DNA of 64,000 nucleotides from Manis javanica (taxonomy: Eukaryota > Chordata > Mammalia > Pholidota > Manidae). The stretch lies in NCBI RefSeq assembly GCF_040802235.1, contig NC_133169.1, positions 47,437,034-47,501,033 on the forward strand, in the 5' to 3' direction. Below are positions 55,101 through 64,000 of this stretch, piece after piece. The notes below the pieces were generated by a model. It ran no database searches and had not been told where the DNA came from. It worked only from the letters and a program-made list of their open reading frames with translations. Every line of letters starts with the position of its first letter. Within the stretch, counting starts at the first letter, position 1. The position numbers and the translations under genes were made by a program.

Positions 55101-58100
55101 GACTGGGCCCAAAGTATACCTTTCTCTCTGGCTGAGCAGAGACACTGACCTAGATTTCTACAGGTCTGATCGGCCTAGACTTTAGCAGCTCTTCCCTTTT
55201 ACTCACCAGCAGAAGAGGCTGAGTCAAGAGAGGAGCCAGACGTGTAGTATTCGGATCCACAGGGTCCATCATTTTTCTCGGGACCCACAGTTTCATCCTC
55301 CAAATACCAAGGCGGTGTACCCGATGCCTGGAGCTCTGAGACTTCTGGAAAATGGAGCGAAGTAGCAGAGCAGCTGGTTCCATTCTGTGCCCTCCTACTC
55401 TTCCTCCTAATGTACTGTCCCCACTTTCCCTCCCTCATGGAAATACTGATTTTGCCCTAAACATTTACCTTTGGCTTGGACAGAGAATGGGCCTATTACA
55501 GCTTTCCGGGTTATTCTCCGGACCCTGTAGTCCAGGCTCCTCACACTCACTCACCTTGCTTAAGACTTTTGGTACTAGTTGCTTTCCTCTACCATTTTTG
55601 TGTGTGTGGGTGTGCCCTTTGCATTCCCCCTCCTAGATTTACAACCTCACATGAAACAATTGAATTTTTATCTTTCCAGAATTTATTTTACATTATTAGT
55701 CACTGTCTTTGTTTTGCTGACCAAGCTCACTTTTCCTCAGTGAATTAAAATGACCTTCATCTCCGATGAATGTCAGGTGTGTGCATCGTGCACACATTGC
55801 GGCAGAATGGTGTGATGAATGTCATGTGTGTTGTGTGCATAAATTCTTAACCTGATGGTTTAAACTAGGTTAGAGTTTAATGTGTGACTGATCTGGTGTT
55901 TGCACAGTTGAATTTGGAGTGAGTCCTGTGTGCATGAGAATGGTATGTGTGTTTTGTGTCTGTGTTTTAGGTCAGCATGTATCTATGTGTGCAGACTGCG
56001 TGTCCTACGATTATGGATTTGTGTGTGCGTGTTTCACATGTTGTTAGGTGACTTAGATGTGCAACAGAATTATTGGGAGTATTCTCTTTGAGACTAGTGG
56101 AATTAATGTACATTTGAAATCTGAAGTAGTGAAAGAACAGAAGGATATGAGAATCAATGGCTGTAAGAGAAAGAATATGAGTTTTCAGAATACAGAACTG
56201 TTTGATTCCAATGTAAATGAGGGCGCAGGAAAGAGTGTGCAAGAATAAATGTAGAGCAACATGTGATCGCATTACAAAGTAAAATCTTGAAAGATTGAGG
56301 TCTAAAGAGTTGAGATAGAATACGGACACGAAAGCTTAGCACTTTAACTCAGAGGCGTTCACCAAACAGACGTATGTCCATATGGCAAAAACATGTAATA
56401 GAATTTTCAGAATATCTCCTTTTAGAGTAACCCTAGACTGAAATGTAACCCAAATGCTCATAAAAGTATAATCAATAAAGACACTATATGCCAAGAATGA
56501 ATGAACTACAGTCACATATAACATGGATGATGATTACAAACACAGGTACAGAGAGTGAAAAGAAGTAGACGTAAAGCATGTGTTGTGCACTCCTATTTTT
56601 ATAACATTAAAATATAGGGACAACTAATGCAGCACTTTGGTAATCAGAGGAATTATCACTCTTTGGTTGGGACAAAAACAGATTAGAGAACTTAGATGCA
56701 TGTGAAAGATGACAAGGAAGTGAATGATGAAGATAGGGGGTGCTGATGGGTCTGTATAGGGTTGAACTTGAGAACATCAGCTATGAGAAGGTACCTCTGT
56801 GCTGGGGTCTTGGACCAGGTGTGTCTATACTGAGGTCAGGACCTGAGGATCCTACAACGTTGGGCCTGCTTTAGGCTATTAGTGCTGTCACACCTTCTTG
56901 GTAAAATAACCTGTCCTTGCCCAGTTCATACCGACATGTTCTTCCATGTTTCTCTGATACACCTCATCCCCTTAGGCCCTCTTCCCCCATTTCCTCAAAT
57001 AACTCACTGCTCTCCCCTTGTCTCCATGGGCTCGCTCCAATCCTTCTAAGTATTTTCCCTTGGAATTTACTACTTCTGCTGGGGGTTATATTAATGAAGA
57101 TGGAGAAGCATCTTGAGTTTCTTTCTGTACTGTGCAGCCTGGTGCTGACTGATGAGCAGAATCACACAGTTCATCTCTGGGCTCTGCCTAGATCCCCACT
57201 GTCCTTTGTATCCCACTCGATAGTCCCTTCTTACCAGCACCAGCGGGCTTGTTCTCACAAGGGACACAGGAGAGGAACTCTGAAGCAGCAGCAGCAGCGT
57301 CCGTTGCTATCGGACCTGGTACATATTAAGAAAGGCATTACGTTAGAAATTACTGTCTTCCCCTTTGCTTATTTATGCTATACATGTGTGTATGTGCAAA
57401 TTGGTGTGAAATTGTTTTACATGCTTCATAGTTTACACAAAATATATCTCTGAACATGCACTATTTGTACTGAAGTTGAAGACAGACTCACTTTCCAAGC
57501 CTCCCCTCAAGGCCCCACTGGGGTGTGCTGAAACCCAAATGTCACGTTCCCTTCATCTTCATGAGCCCCACTGGGACGCTCGGTCCTGGTCCTGGTCTGT
57601 CCCCTCCCGCTGCTGAGCACTGGTTCTTCCTCATAGGATCTGTTTACTTTTTAAACCTCACAGTCACAACTATTTCAGTTTCCCATTTTTTCTAGAAAGA
57701 ACCGAACTTTCTCAATTCAACCATTGTGGTTAAATGGTATTGCATGTACATATGTGTGCAAGTGTGTGTGTGTGTCCTGCTGGTTTCTTCCTTACATTTC
57801 ATAAAGGAGCCTCACATTTACATCTCTATGCTCTGAGACAATGAAAGAAAGGTCTTCATGTTGGAGACAATCTAAGAAATCAAGTCATTTTGTACCTGAC
57901 TTCACACTCTCATCCCCGCACCTCCAACTTTAGGTTCCCAAACTTTTTTCCTAATTACTTACCTCTATGAGCCACACATTCTTCATAAACTGGAAAAAGT
58001 ATTATTGGAAAATGTATAACAATACCCACTTACTTAACAAATGCCCTCAGTTTTGTAAAAAAAGAAATAAAGGGAAATACATTATATAAGAAAAGTTATA

Positions 58101-58431
58101 GTAATCAATCACTACATCTGTGATACAGTAACCCAGAGCGGCACCATGTCGGGAACACAGGTCCTACGCTACAGAGACAAGGACCTAGTCACAGAAACCT
58201 GCTCTTGACCCTCAGATGATCTATTCCCTAAGAAAGACCAGCGCACCCACATTTCTCCCTCCAGCCTTACTGCTCTTTCTCTCCCATAAGTAGGAATCCT
58301 TGCTCTTTTTCTTTAGAAGAGTTTTTAGATCCCCAATGCTCAGAGAATATCACAGACACACCTCCTGACATCCTGGCAGCTTTGAGGGAACGTGTGGTTT
58401 CAAGATGTTTCCTTTTCCGTTTACGCTTCAT
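51386..58431 (-). CDS. FAM170A: FAM170A, six coding exons, 405 codons
   Basis: FAM170A encodes a nuclear, testis-biased protein with one C2H2-type finger. I assembled the minus-strand exons 58362-58431, 57963-57989, 57235-57315, 55207-55344, 54683-54796 and 51386-52173. Each internal junction has AG/GT ends, and every one falls after the first base of a codon. The joined frame is open for 405 codons, longer than the roughly 330 of human FAM170A. The N-terminus (Met-Lys-Arg-Lys-Arg-Lys-Arg-Lys-His-Leu-Glu) matches the family start and is a likely nuclear localisation signal. A Ser/Thr tract spans residues about 172-191. The finger is Cys332, Cys335, His348, His354 (C-X2-C-X12-H-X5-H), followed by the family's Phe-Ser-Cys-His-Val-Phe. 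The C-terminus is basic. A recent paralogue cannot be excluded. Confidence 0.85.
52028..52091. repeat. GAG/GTG triplet repeat inside FAM170A
   Basis: A purine-rich (plus strand) array of GAG, GGA and GTG triplets that, read on the minus strand, encodes the Ser/Thr tract of FAM170A. Such repeats change length readily. Confidence 0.9.
52174..54682 (-). other. FAM170A intron 5
   Basis: 2.5 kb, markedly G/T-rich on the plus strand with many TGTG blocks. It includes a (TG)n tract at 52904-52937 and no further ORF I can support. Confidence 0.7.
52904..52937. repeat. (TG)n microsatellite
   Basis: About 17 TG units with one TA interruption, inside FAM170A intron 5. Confidence 0.97.
54683..54796 (-). 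CDS. FAM170A: FAM170A coding exon 5, 114 bases
   Basis: AACAG acceptor and GTAAGT donor; 38 codons. It carries a Thr-Ser-Thr-Ser-Asp-Tyr-Ser-Ser segment that parallels the Ser/Tyr motif in the N-terminal half of human FAM170A. Confidence 0.75.
54925..55100 (+). mobile_element. MLT1-like LTR fragment, sense
   Basis: Phrases 'cacagtctgaataaggtccg', 'ccccagaacctacgaatgtt', 'accttatgaggccattggga', 'tctgcagatgtgattaaatt' follow the MLT1 order. Truncated; lies in FAM170A intron 4. Confidence 0.6.
55207..55344 (-). CDS. FAM170A: FAM170A coding exon 4, 138 bases
   Basis: TTCCAG acceptor and GTGAGT donor; 46 codons, acidic and Ser-rich (Tyr-Leu-Glu-Asp-Glu; Ser-Ser-Leu-Asp-Ser). Skippable without a frame change. 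Confidence 0.7.
55345..57234 (-). other. FAM170A intron 3
   Basis: 1.9 kb. TG-rich near 55.8-56.0 kb. From about 56.33 to 56.80 kb it holds an L1 3'-end-like fragment in plus orientation. The 178-codon plus ORF at 56917-57453 is Ser/Leu-rich and runs over exon 3 in antisense, so I treat it as chance. Confidence 0.6.
56330..56800 (+). repeat. L1 3'-end fragment, sense
   Basis: Contains the L1-type phrases 'acccaaatgctcataaaagt' and 'gaatgaatgaactacagtca', then a tail-like segment. Degraded. Confidence 0.5.
57235..57315 (-). CDS. FAM170A: FAM170A coding exon 3, 81 bases with alanine run
   Basis: CAG acceptor and GTAAGA donor. The phase fits both neighbours. It contains a GCT repeat encoding five alanines. 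I see little similarity to human FAM170A here, so this exon is less certain than exons 1, 5 and 6. Confidence 0.55.
57316..58361 (-). other. FAM170A introns 1 and 2 (with microexon between)
   Basis: Unique-looking intronic sequence. A (TG)n-like stretch lies near 57752-57775. No other gene is seen. Confidence 0.6.
57963..57989 (-). CDS. FAM170A: FAM170A coding exon 2, 27-base microexon
   Basis: Bounded by a pyrimidine-rich tract plus CAG acceptor and a perfect GTAAGT donor. It adds nine codons in phase 1. Because its length is a multiple of three, skipping it would keep the frame. Confidence 0.65.
58362..58431 (-). CDS. FAM170A: FAM170A coding exon 1
   Basis: Seventy bases from the ATG (58431-58429) to a GTGTGT donor, a weaker donor than the others in the gene. 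It encodes the Lys/Arg-rich N-terminus that is the clearest family match at this end, and leaves one base (G) for the next codon. Confidence 0.8.
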
Positions 58432-58523
58432 GGCTCAGCACTTCGAAGAAGTGTGCCTTCCTCCCTGGAACTCTGCTGCCAGAGGTTCAAGTGATGGCAG
58501 CAAAGAAACAGGTCAGTATATCT

Positions 58524-58613
58524 AACAACAAGCAACTGGAAAGGCTCTCTCCGCACTCACTATCCAAGAACAACAAGCAACTAGAGAGGCTCTCTCCGCA
58601 CTCAGTCACTCAC
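58524..58613 (-). repeat. 45-bp tandem duplication upstream of FAM170A
   Basis: Two copies, 58524-58568 and 58569-58613, share AACAACAAGCAACT and GAGGCTCTCTCCGCACTCA-type cores with a few mismatches (GGAAAGG against AGAGAGG). They lie 90-180 bases upstream of the FAM170A start codon, in likely 5' UTR or promoter. Confidence 0.9.
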
Positions 58614-59470
58614 TGGCCTGGCCGGTGCTTAAGTACACCAGGAGGGCCATTATGATGTGAGACAGGGTTCCAGAGCATTCTGACACGGGCATCAGAGCAA
58701 ACCAGTGATGGGGGGGGGGCCCTTTTACCCAACACAAACTCTTATCAACTTGAATTTTTATCTTACACTTCATATCAAAATGTGGGAACCAATGATGTAG
58801 ATTAAACAAAAGATCATTACTTTATGTATCTAGGGTAACCACATTGCTAAATTTCCCCAAGGGTGAGAATAAGGCATCACCTGAACCAGACTTAGAACCT
58901 TCTTGCCCCATATAACATGGTAACTGTCATATCTTAGCAGTACCATATAACATGTACACATAAAAGTTATATGTGGGGTATATGTGTATAGTGGGTTTGC
59001 GAACACCTTGTGATTCCACACAGCTCCAGCATTTATTGAATTTTCCCCACTATAGGGAACAGACTCATGTATTTCAACAACCCACAGTCTCTTTTGAAAC
59101 TCTTTTCCCCATCACTTCCCCAGAGCCTTCAGGGAAATAGGAAGCCCCTGGCTTTACATCCATGGCCCTCATCATGAATCCTGTGCTTGTCAAGCATGAA
59201 GGCTTCATTCGCCAGCTTCTGTTCTAGGCCCCAGTCTCCTGGAAACCCATGGGATCTGCACAGGGTTTGAGCTCTAGTTAGCTCCATTCTACTTCCAACT
59301 TCCCACTGACTGTCTGCTCCCTGAGGGGCAGTATGTATTTCCTTCAAACTGAGCAGTTGCTCTAGAGCCAGGCAGTGATCCAGCCAGCTTCAGCCTTCTT
59401 TACCTCAAGCAGGTCCTGCCTCACGCTGTTCCACACACATGGGCTTGGACTCTTGCAGCCACTAAACGGT
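58614..59470. other. FAM170A upstream flank, no further gene
   Basis: A G run (ten G, 58711-58720) lies here. No CpG island or second exon is evident, so the FAM170A promoter is AT/CT-type and not CpG-type. Confidence 0.5.
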
Positions 59471-59479
59471 AGGCACATT

Positions 59480-59830
59480 TCCCAAGACAGTCTCAGCCTT
59501 GTCAGCTATTGGATAAACCCAAACCAAAAATTAGATACTATCTTACACATACCATATTGGTAAAAATTAGATCAACCTATACAAATAATTGTAAGGATAT
59601 GGATTTGAAAATAGTCAATATTTAATGAAACTAAATATACATATGACCTATGAGCCTATAATCTCATTCTATAACATGATCTTTACAAGGGTGATATTCA
59701 CAGCATTATTTATAATGGAATGGAAGTGGCATTTTAGTTTCTAACTCAGAAAGAATGGATAAGCAACATATGGTTGATAAATACAACAGAATACATTTCC
59801 AAGAATAAAAGCCACGCCCATTATACTATA
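59480..59830 (+). repeat. L1 ORF2 3' fragment, sense
   Basis: 'tattcacagcattatttata', 'gaatggataagcaacatat' and 'aatacaacagaatacatttc' follow the L1 ORF2 C-terminal order. Short and degraded. Confidence 0.6.
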
Positions 59831-60035
59831 TGCCTACAGGGCAGGGCATCAAGAAGGAATTGGAGATCAGGAACAAAAAGAAAATATAAATCAATGAAAT
59901 AACCATAAGCTAGTGACTAAGGAGCATTCTTAAGTTAGTAGTCAATAATTAACTAAAGACAGAAAAAATCTTTCTCAAAAATAAAATGGTTCAGATTAGG
60001 TCTAGAACTAAGAGAAAGAATTATTCTAAACATGC
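59831..60035. other. Short unassigned gap
   Basis: A-rich, no feature. Confidence 0.4.
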
Positions 60036-60039
60036 CCTA

Positions 60040-60380
60040 TAGTATGAGCTTCCTATTGCTGTTATAGCAGATTACCACTGTGTAAGGAGCTTAAAATACA
60101 AATTTCTCATCTTGCAGTTCTGGAGATCATAATTCCATTATGGGTCTTACTGCCTAAAATCAAGATGTTAGCAGAACTGGTCCCACCTGGAGGCTGTAGG
60201 GGTGACTGTGTTCCCTTTTCCAGATTCTAGAGGCTGCCTACATTGCTGGCGCACCTTCATTTCCTTCATCTTTAGAATACATCACTACAACATCCACTTC
60301 CACTGTCACATGGCCACTCTCTCTCTCTCTCCCCCCTACCTCCTCCCATAAGGACTCTTATGATTACATCATCCCCACAC
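60040..60380 (-). mobile_element. MLT1-like LTR, antisense
   Basis: The reverse complement follows MLT1. The plus strand reads 'cttcctattgctgttatagc', 'cagttctggagatcataatt', 'aatcaagatgttagcagaac', 'attctagaggctgcctacat', 'tcacatggccactctctctc'. Confidence 0.7.
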
Positions 60381-62140
60381 AGGCAATCCAGGATAATCTG
60401 CCCTTTTCAAAACCTTGAAATAAATCCCACTTAAAAAGCCTCTTTTGACACTTGCACTAACATATTCATAGGTTCCAGGGATGAGGAGGTTGACTTCTTT
60501 TCCAAGGGGGTGAGTGGAGAGAGATTTTTTTCTCAGCTCCCACACCAAGACAAGCACAGAGTGTCAGAGTAAATTCACCAGCAGTAAAATACAGTAGGCT
60601 GAGTGAGAATGGAAATCCCTAATTAAACAAGAGCAATAGGAAAAAAAGAGAGCATAGCAACTAGGTAAACATACTGAGGAAAACAAAGGTGACTGAAATG
60701 AAGAAAAAAGAAACCTGTTTGAAAAATGTAACCCAAGGAATAGACAAAGAAGTACATTAGCATTCTTCATGCCATAGAACTGGCAACTGGCTTCAGTACA
60801 ACGAGGGCGTAAAGACAAGATGACAAGCCAAAGCAAAGAAATAAAAATGGAAAGCGGGGGAGGAGGGGAATACAAAGCTAAACAAGGTCAAAACAGGATG
60901 AACAAACAACTTAGGACCAGAAAGAAACAGAATAACAGAATACATCTTTCAACTGAAAAACTGACAGACATATCTACTTGAGAGCAGTTATAAAGGGAAG
61001 GACAAATACACAATGAGAAGACAGATAAAAAAAGAAAGGTGAGATGATGTAACGTAACAATAAAAAGGTCAACCAATAAACCAATTATTCAAGATATACC
61101 ACAGTAAAACACCCCTTGCAATGAAGACCTGAAACCACAAATTCCTAAATTGCAGTTATTTTTTTTTTCTTAAAGGATAAAACAAACAAAATTCTTCAGG
61201 TATCCTAAGAGGAAAAGCAAGTCATGGCAAGTGCTAAACATCAAGCTGGCTTTACTCTTCCATAAAGCAACATACATTGCTTGAAAATAGTAGAGAAATA
61301 GTAGAGTATCTGCAGATGCTGAGAAAAAGAAGGTGTAATACTGCAGTATGATCTGCAGACAAGTTGTTTTCAAGTGTAAAAGCAACTGGCAGAAATTGTC
61401 AAATGTGCATTAAAAAAAATATTACAAGAGCCACTCCTGAAAAAGTCACTTAACTCTGCCATAGAGCCAACTCAAAACATGAATGGAAATGCCATGGAAA
61501 AGAAACAGAAACAAAACACAAATGAAATGCTTCATGCCAAAATACAGTACAATATTGACAATAAGCACCTGAGGGTGGAGATGGGAGTGGGAACTGATTG
61601 ACCCAACTGCGTTGCACTAATTCCTATGAAGAAAGTTTGGATCTTGGGACCTCAAGGGCCAATCTAGGTCCCCCTATGTCATCCTTTTCTGTCTTCTCCT
61701 GTGCACAGCACTATCTAAAATCTAAAATTCCCTGTGCACCATGTTTGTCATCTCTGTGCTTTTGCTCAGTCAGTGTTCCCACAACTTGTGTAAACCAAGT
61801 GGAGAGTATATACACATGTGGCTGCACACGCAGAGCCGGTAACCAGGATGATATACAAGAGCCTGGAATCTTGGTTGTCTGTGAAGGGGAAGCCAGGAAC
61901 TCAGGGAGGAAGACACGCCCCCTTCTGCAATGCTGGAGGTTTTAAACTTACAGGTATGCAATTCCTAGATTTACCAATATTAGAATTTTAAAAAGTAGGG
62001 CTTGAAAGAGCTGTGCCTATAGAGCCCATACATACGGTCTATACAGGATAGGGTTTGAAAGGTGAATGGTCACTGCTGTCCCTAGCACTGGGACGCCAGC
62101 ACTCAAAAGGCGAATGAAGGGGAACTATGAAGGTGGAAGG
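60381..62140 (+). repeat. A-rich, possibly old L1/HAL1-derived sequence
   Basis: The plus strand is A-rich from about 60.55 to 61.55 kb, with many AAG/GAA words typical of old L1/HAL1 ORF1-type sequence, but no phrase is decisive. 61.55-62.14 kb is unassigned. No gene is supported. Confidence 0.35.
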
Positions 62141-62158
62141 CAGTGAGGATGCCACGGG

Positions 62159-62173
62159 CCAGAAGGTGGCGCT
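62159..62173 (+). promoter_or_regulatory. CTCF-like motif
   Basis: CCAGAAGGTGGCGCT matches the CTCF core CCAGCAGGTGGCGCT at all but one position. It lies 0.4 kb from the CpG island. Confidence 0.5.
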
Positions 62174-62539
62174 CAGAGCACAGGCCGGGCCCCGCCTGTG
62201 GAGAGCAGCTGGTTCTCAGAAAGTGACGCTGATAGTTTCCATAAACACTCAAGAGCTGCCGCATCTGATTGCTGTTCCCTTCAGAGCGGTCGGCTGACAG
62301 TCGGGATAATTTGGGGAACCCTTGAGCTCAGGTTCAGGGCTTAAAATATGTGTCAGGACCTCCTGCGGGACCCTCAGAGTGCACTGGCGGCAAACACTTG
62401 CCTAGAAAGAAAGGACCCAAGCTTTTCAAACAGTCAGATTTGTCACTGGCCACAGCTTTGGTTAGAGAAGTGACAGATTAAGTCAGCCAATCTTTCAGTA
62501 AAAAAACAAAGCGTACAACCACAGCAGATGTGTCCTGAA

Positions 62540-63170
62540 GCTACCTGAAAATGGGCTCAGCGGAGCCCTGCAAGGGCGCCACAGAGGCCGCGCCTGCGCA
62601 GCACGGCTGGAACGGGACAGGCCGGGCAGGGAGCCAGCGCTCCCCGGGGGGCGGGGTCTGTCTGTCAGCGGGGGCGCGCGCGGCGGCCTGGCGGCTCGGC
62701 TCCTCGGGCGCGGCCACTGCCCCGCACGCGCCTGGGCTCCCCGACGCTGGGCCAGAAGCGGCTGTCTCTGGGGGGCCGGCCCGGGCGCGGCGCGGGCTCG
62801 GGACTGGCGGGCGGCGCCGCGGACGCCCGCGCTCTCCCTCCCAGCGCCCGGCCGCGGCCGGCGGGCTGTCGGAAACCGGAGGTCGCGCTCCGGTTCCGCC
62901 AGCGACAGCCGCGGGGCCCTCCGACCTGTCCTCCTCGGCCTCCGGGCCCTCGGACGCCATCCCCGCCCTCTGCCTGTCTGGACCTTGCAGCCCTCCGCCC
63001 GGGAGGCCGCGCGGCAGGGCGGCCAGGGCCCGCGCACCGCACCTGCGGCCGGGACGGCCCCTGCACAGTGGCGGCGGCGCCAGGGTGCTCCGAGGGCGGG
63101 GATCGGAGCGCATGAGCTCAACGCCTCTGGGGCCGACCCGACAGGCAAAGAAATTCCCCTCCCCCAGTGG
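62540..63170. promoter_or_regulatory. CpG island with NRF1- and Sp1-like boxes
   Basis: About 630 bases very rich in G, C and CpG, in otherwise AT-rich DNA. It has GCGCCTGCGCA (NRF1-like, 62590-62600) and GGGGGGCGGGG (Sp1-like, near 62646). Such islands usually mark promoters or first exons. Transcription direction is not settled, because all frames are open in DNA this GC-rich. Confidence 0.75.
62541..62960 (-). CDS. Unrecognised 139-codon ORF in the CpG island
   Basis: The ATG at 62960 (minus) has a G at -3 and G at +4. The product starts Met-Ala-Ser-Glu-Gly-Pro-Glu-Ala-Glu-Glu and becomes Pro/Ala/Arg-rich. The acidic start resembles typical first coding exons of housekeeping genes, and the later part resembles translated GC-rich DNA. 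If real, splicing would probably leave the exon before its TGA/TAG end. Overlapping ORFs in other frames (62495-63244 minus, 62551-63264 plus) show how weak openness is as evidence here. No family recognised. Confidence 0.25.
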   Translation of the reverse strand: MASEGPEAEEDRSEGPAAVAGGTGARPPVSDSPPAAAGRWEGERGRPRRRPPVPSPRRARAGPPETAASGPASGSPGACGAVAAPEEPSRQAAARAPADRQTPPPGERWLPARPVPFQPCCAGAASVAPLQGSAEPIFR

Positions 63171-63199
63171 GGCCAGGTGGGGGAGGCCTTTACCGCCCA

Positions 63200-64000
63200 A
63201 CTTTGAAGAGCAAAATACATCAACAGAACTGTTCCTGTGGCCAAAAATGGAAGTTTATATTTAGGAATTTAAGAATTTTGATGTAAAAGCTTTCTAAATG
63301 TGTAGGCTTCTCAACCAACATGCAGAATCTAATTAGGTACCTCAGATATTTAATGGAATTAAGTAAGTTTCCTGGTGCATATTAATTCCTAATCTAACAT
63401 TTTTAGTGCCATTCCTGATGGAATTCACAAATTGCTTAAAAACATGCAAGAAAGACATCTCCCAGATGAGCATTACTATCTACAGAGAAGAGCTACACTC
63501 TGGTAAATTACATCACAAATTTAATTTTAAATAAAACTGAATACCTCCCTCCCCACCCCTAACCACTATAGCTGTTATATTATTGAAAATACTGACTCCT
63601 GAAGAAGACACCTTTTGTTCTTAATAAAACAAAGTCTTAAAGTAAAGACATCATTTTACACTACATCAAATTGGCAATTAATAAAGTTTGGAGAATAAAA
63701 ATGCTAAAATATTATTTCTTTATTGCAGTTCTAATTGAACTAATTGGATAAATCTAAAGGGGACAGGTTTAATGTTTCAATAAGAATTCTCATTTCTTCA
63801 GCTATCTGTCATCATCTGGAATTTCTGATGATGACATTTTGTCATTTTTGATAGCTCCCTTTTACTACATTCTGGGAGTGAAATAACGAGATGCTCAGGA
63901 CTAATGTACTGAATTCGAACTCAGTAATGGAAAAACAAAGTGTTTACAAGAAATAATAAGCTATGAGGCTACTTTACCAATTTAAAAGGTGGACATCAGT
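63200..64000. other. Intergenic sequence, nothing recognised
   Basis: AT-rich right flank. A 10-bp hairpin (63807-63836, arms TGTCATCATC and GATGATGACA) is the only structure seen. Confidence 0.5.

Noticed and set aside
56917-57453. 178-codon plus-strand ORF as a gene
   Set aside because: It overlaps FAM170A exon 3 in antisense, shows no domain and has Ser/Leu-rich composition expected from the CT-rich strand. Splice sites on the minus strand explain the region better.
62495-63264. Long overlapping ORFs (219-249 codons) on both strands of the CpG island
   Set aside because: Stop codons are rare in DNA this GC-rich, so openness in four frames is uninformative. Only the ATG at 62960 has a start context worth noting, and even that is uncertain.
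63807-63836. 10-bp hairpin as a regulatory or RNA element
   Set aside because: Stem too short and loop as long as the stem; matches of this size are expected by chance in 64 kb.
1-64000. Bacterial-type features (operons, CRISPR arrays, phage or plasmid systems)
   Set aside because: Spliced gene structure, SINE/LINE/ERV content and a processed retrocopy show this is mammalian nuclear DNA. No direct-repeat/spacer array is present.

Overview
The window is mammalian nuclear DNA. It is AT-rich and intron-scale, with almost no long ORFs, and it is packed with decayed LINE-1, L2, MIR, MLT1-type and ERV sequence, spliced exons with consensus splice sites, and a processed retrocopy. I see no Alu, B1/B2, Bov or CAN SINEs, which argues against primates, rodents, ruminants and carnivores. 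Two poly(T)-headed repeats at about 41.7-42.5 kb and 42.86-43.0 kb resemble L1 3' ends that I associate with pangolins. That species call is memory-based and weak; a laurasiatherian mammal is the safer statement.

Layout. 1-4.5 kb: old antisense L1-like sequence, a solo class I LTR and an L2 fragment. 4.57-13.30 kb: a complete but disabled class I (gammaretrovirus-like) provirus with two 248-249 bp LTRs, a tRNA-Phe-type primer site, gag, pro, pol and env, and an extra ORF between env and the 3' LTR. 13.3-36.8 kb: gene-free, with L1 pieces in both orientations, an MLT1 LTR carrying an exact 69-bp tandem duplication, MIR, and decayed ERV LTRs. 36.8-39.0 kb: a processed retrocopy of YAF2 on the minus strand, complete with 15-bp target-site duplications. 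39-51 kb: more L1/MIR sequence, a GC-rich retrocopy-like island near 46.3 kb and a perfect 19-bp inverted repeat.

51.2-58.6 kb holds the one host gene I can assemble: FAM170A (or a close paralogue), minus strand. It has six coding exons all joined in phase 1, an open reading frame of 405 codons, a C2H2 finger near the C-terminus and a basic N-terminus. 58.6-62 kb is mostly repeats. 62.1-63.2 kb is a CpG island with a CTCF-like motif on its shoulder, NRF1- and Sp1-like boxes and a minus-strand ORF of 139 codons that I do not recognise.

The provirus is the most structured element. Its gag and pro share a frame and are separated by a single TGA, pol and env overlap as ATGA, and two of its pol frameshifts sit in C homopolymers. 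Env is close to open (two TGA codons and one late frameshift), while integrase has lost a catalytic aspartate. No autonomous element appears functional. FAM170A is the only gene likely to make a protein; the CpG island is the only other plausible transcription start.
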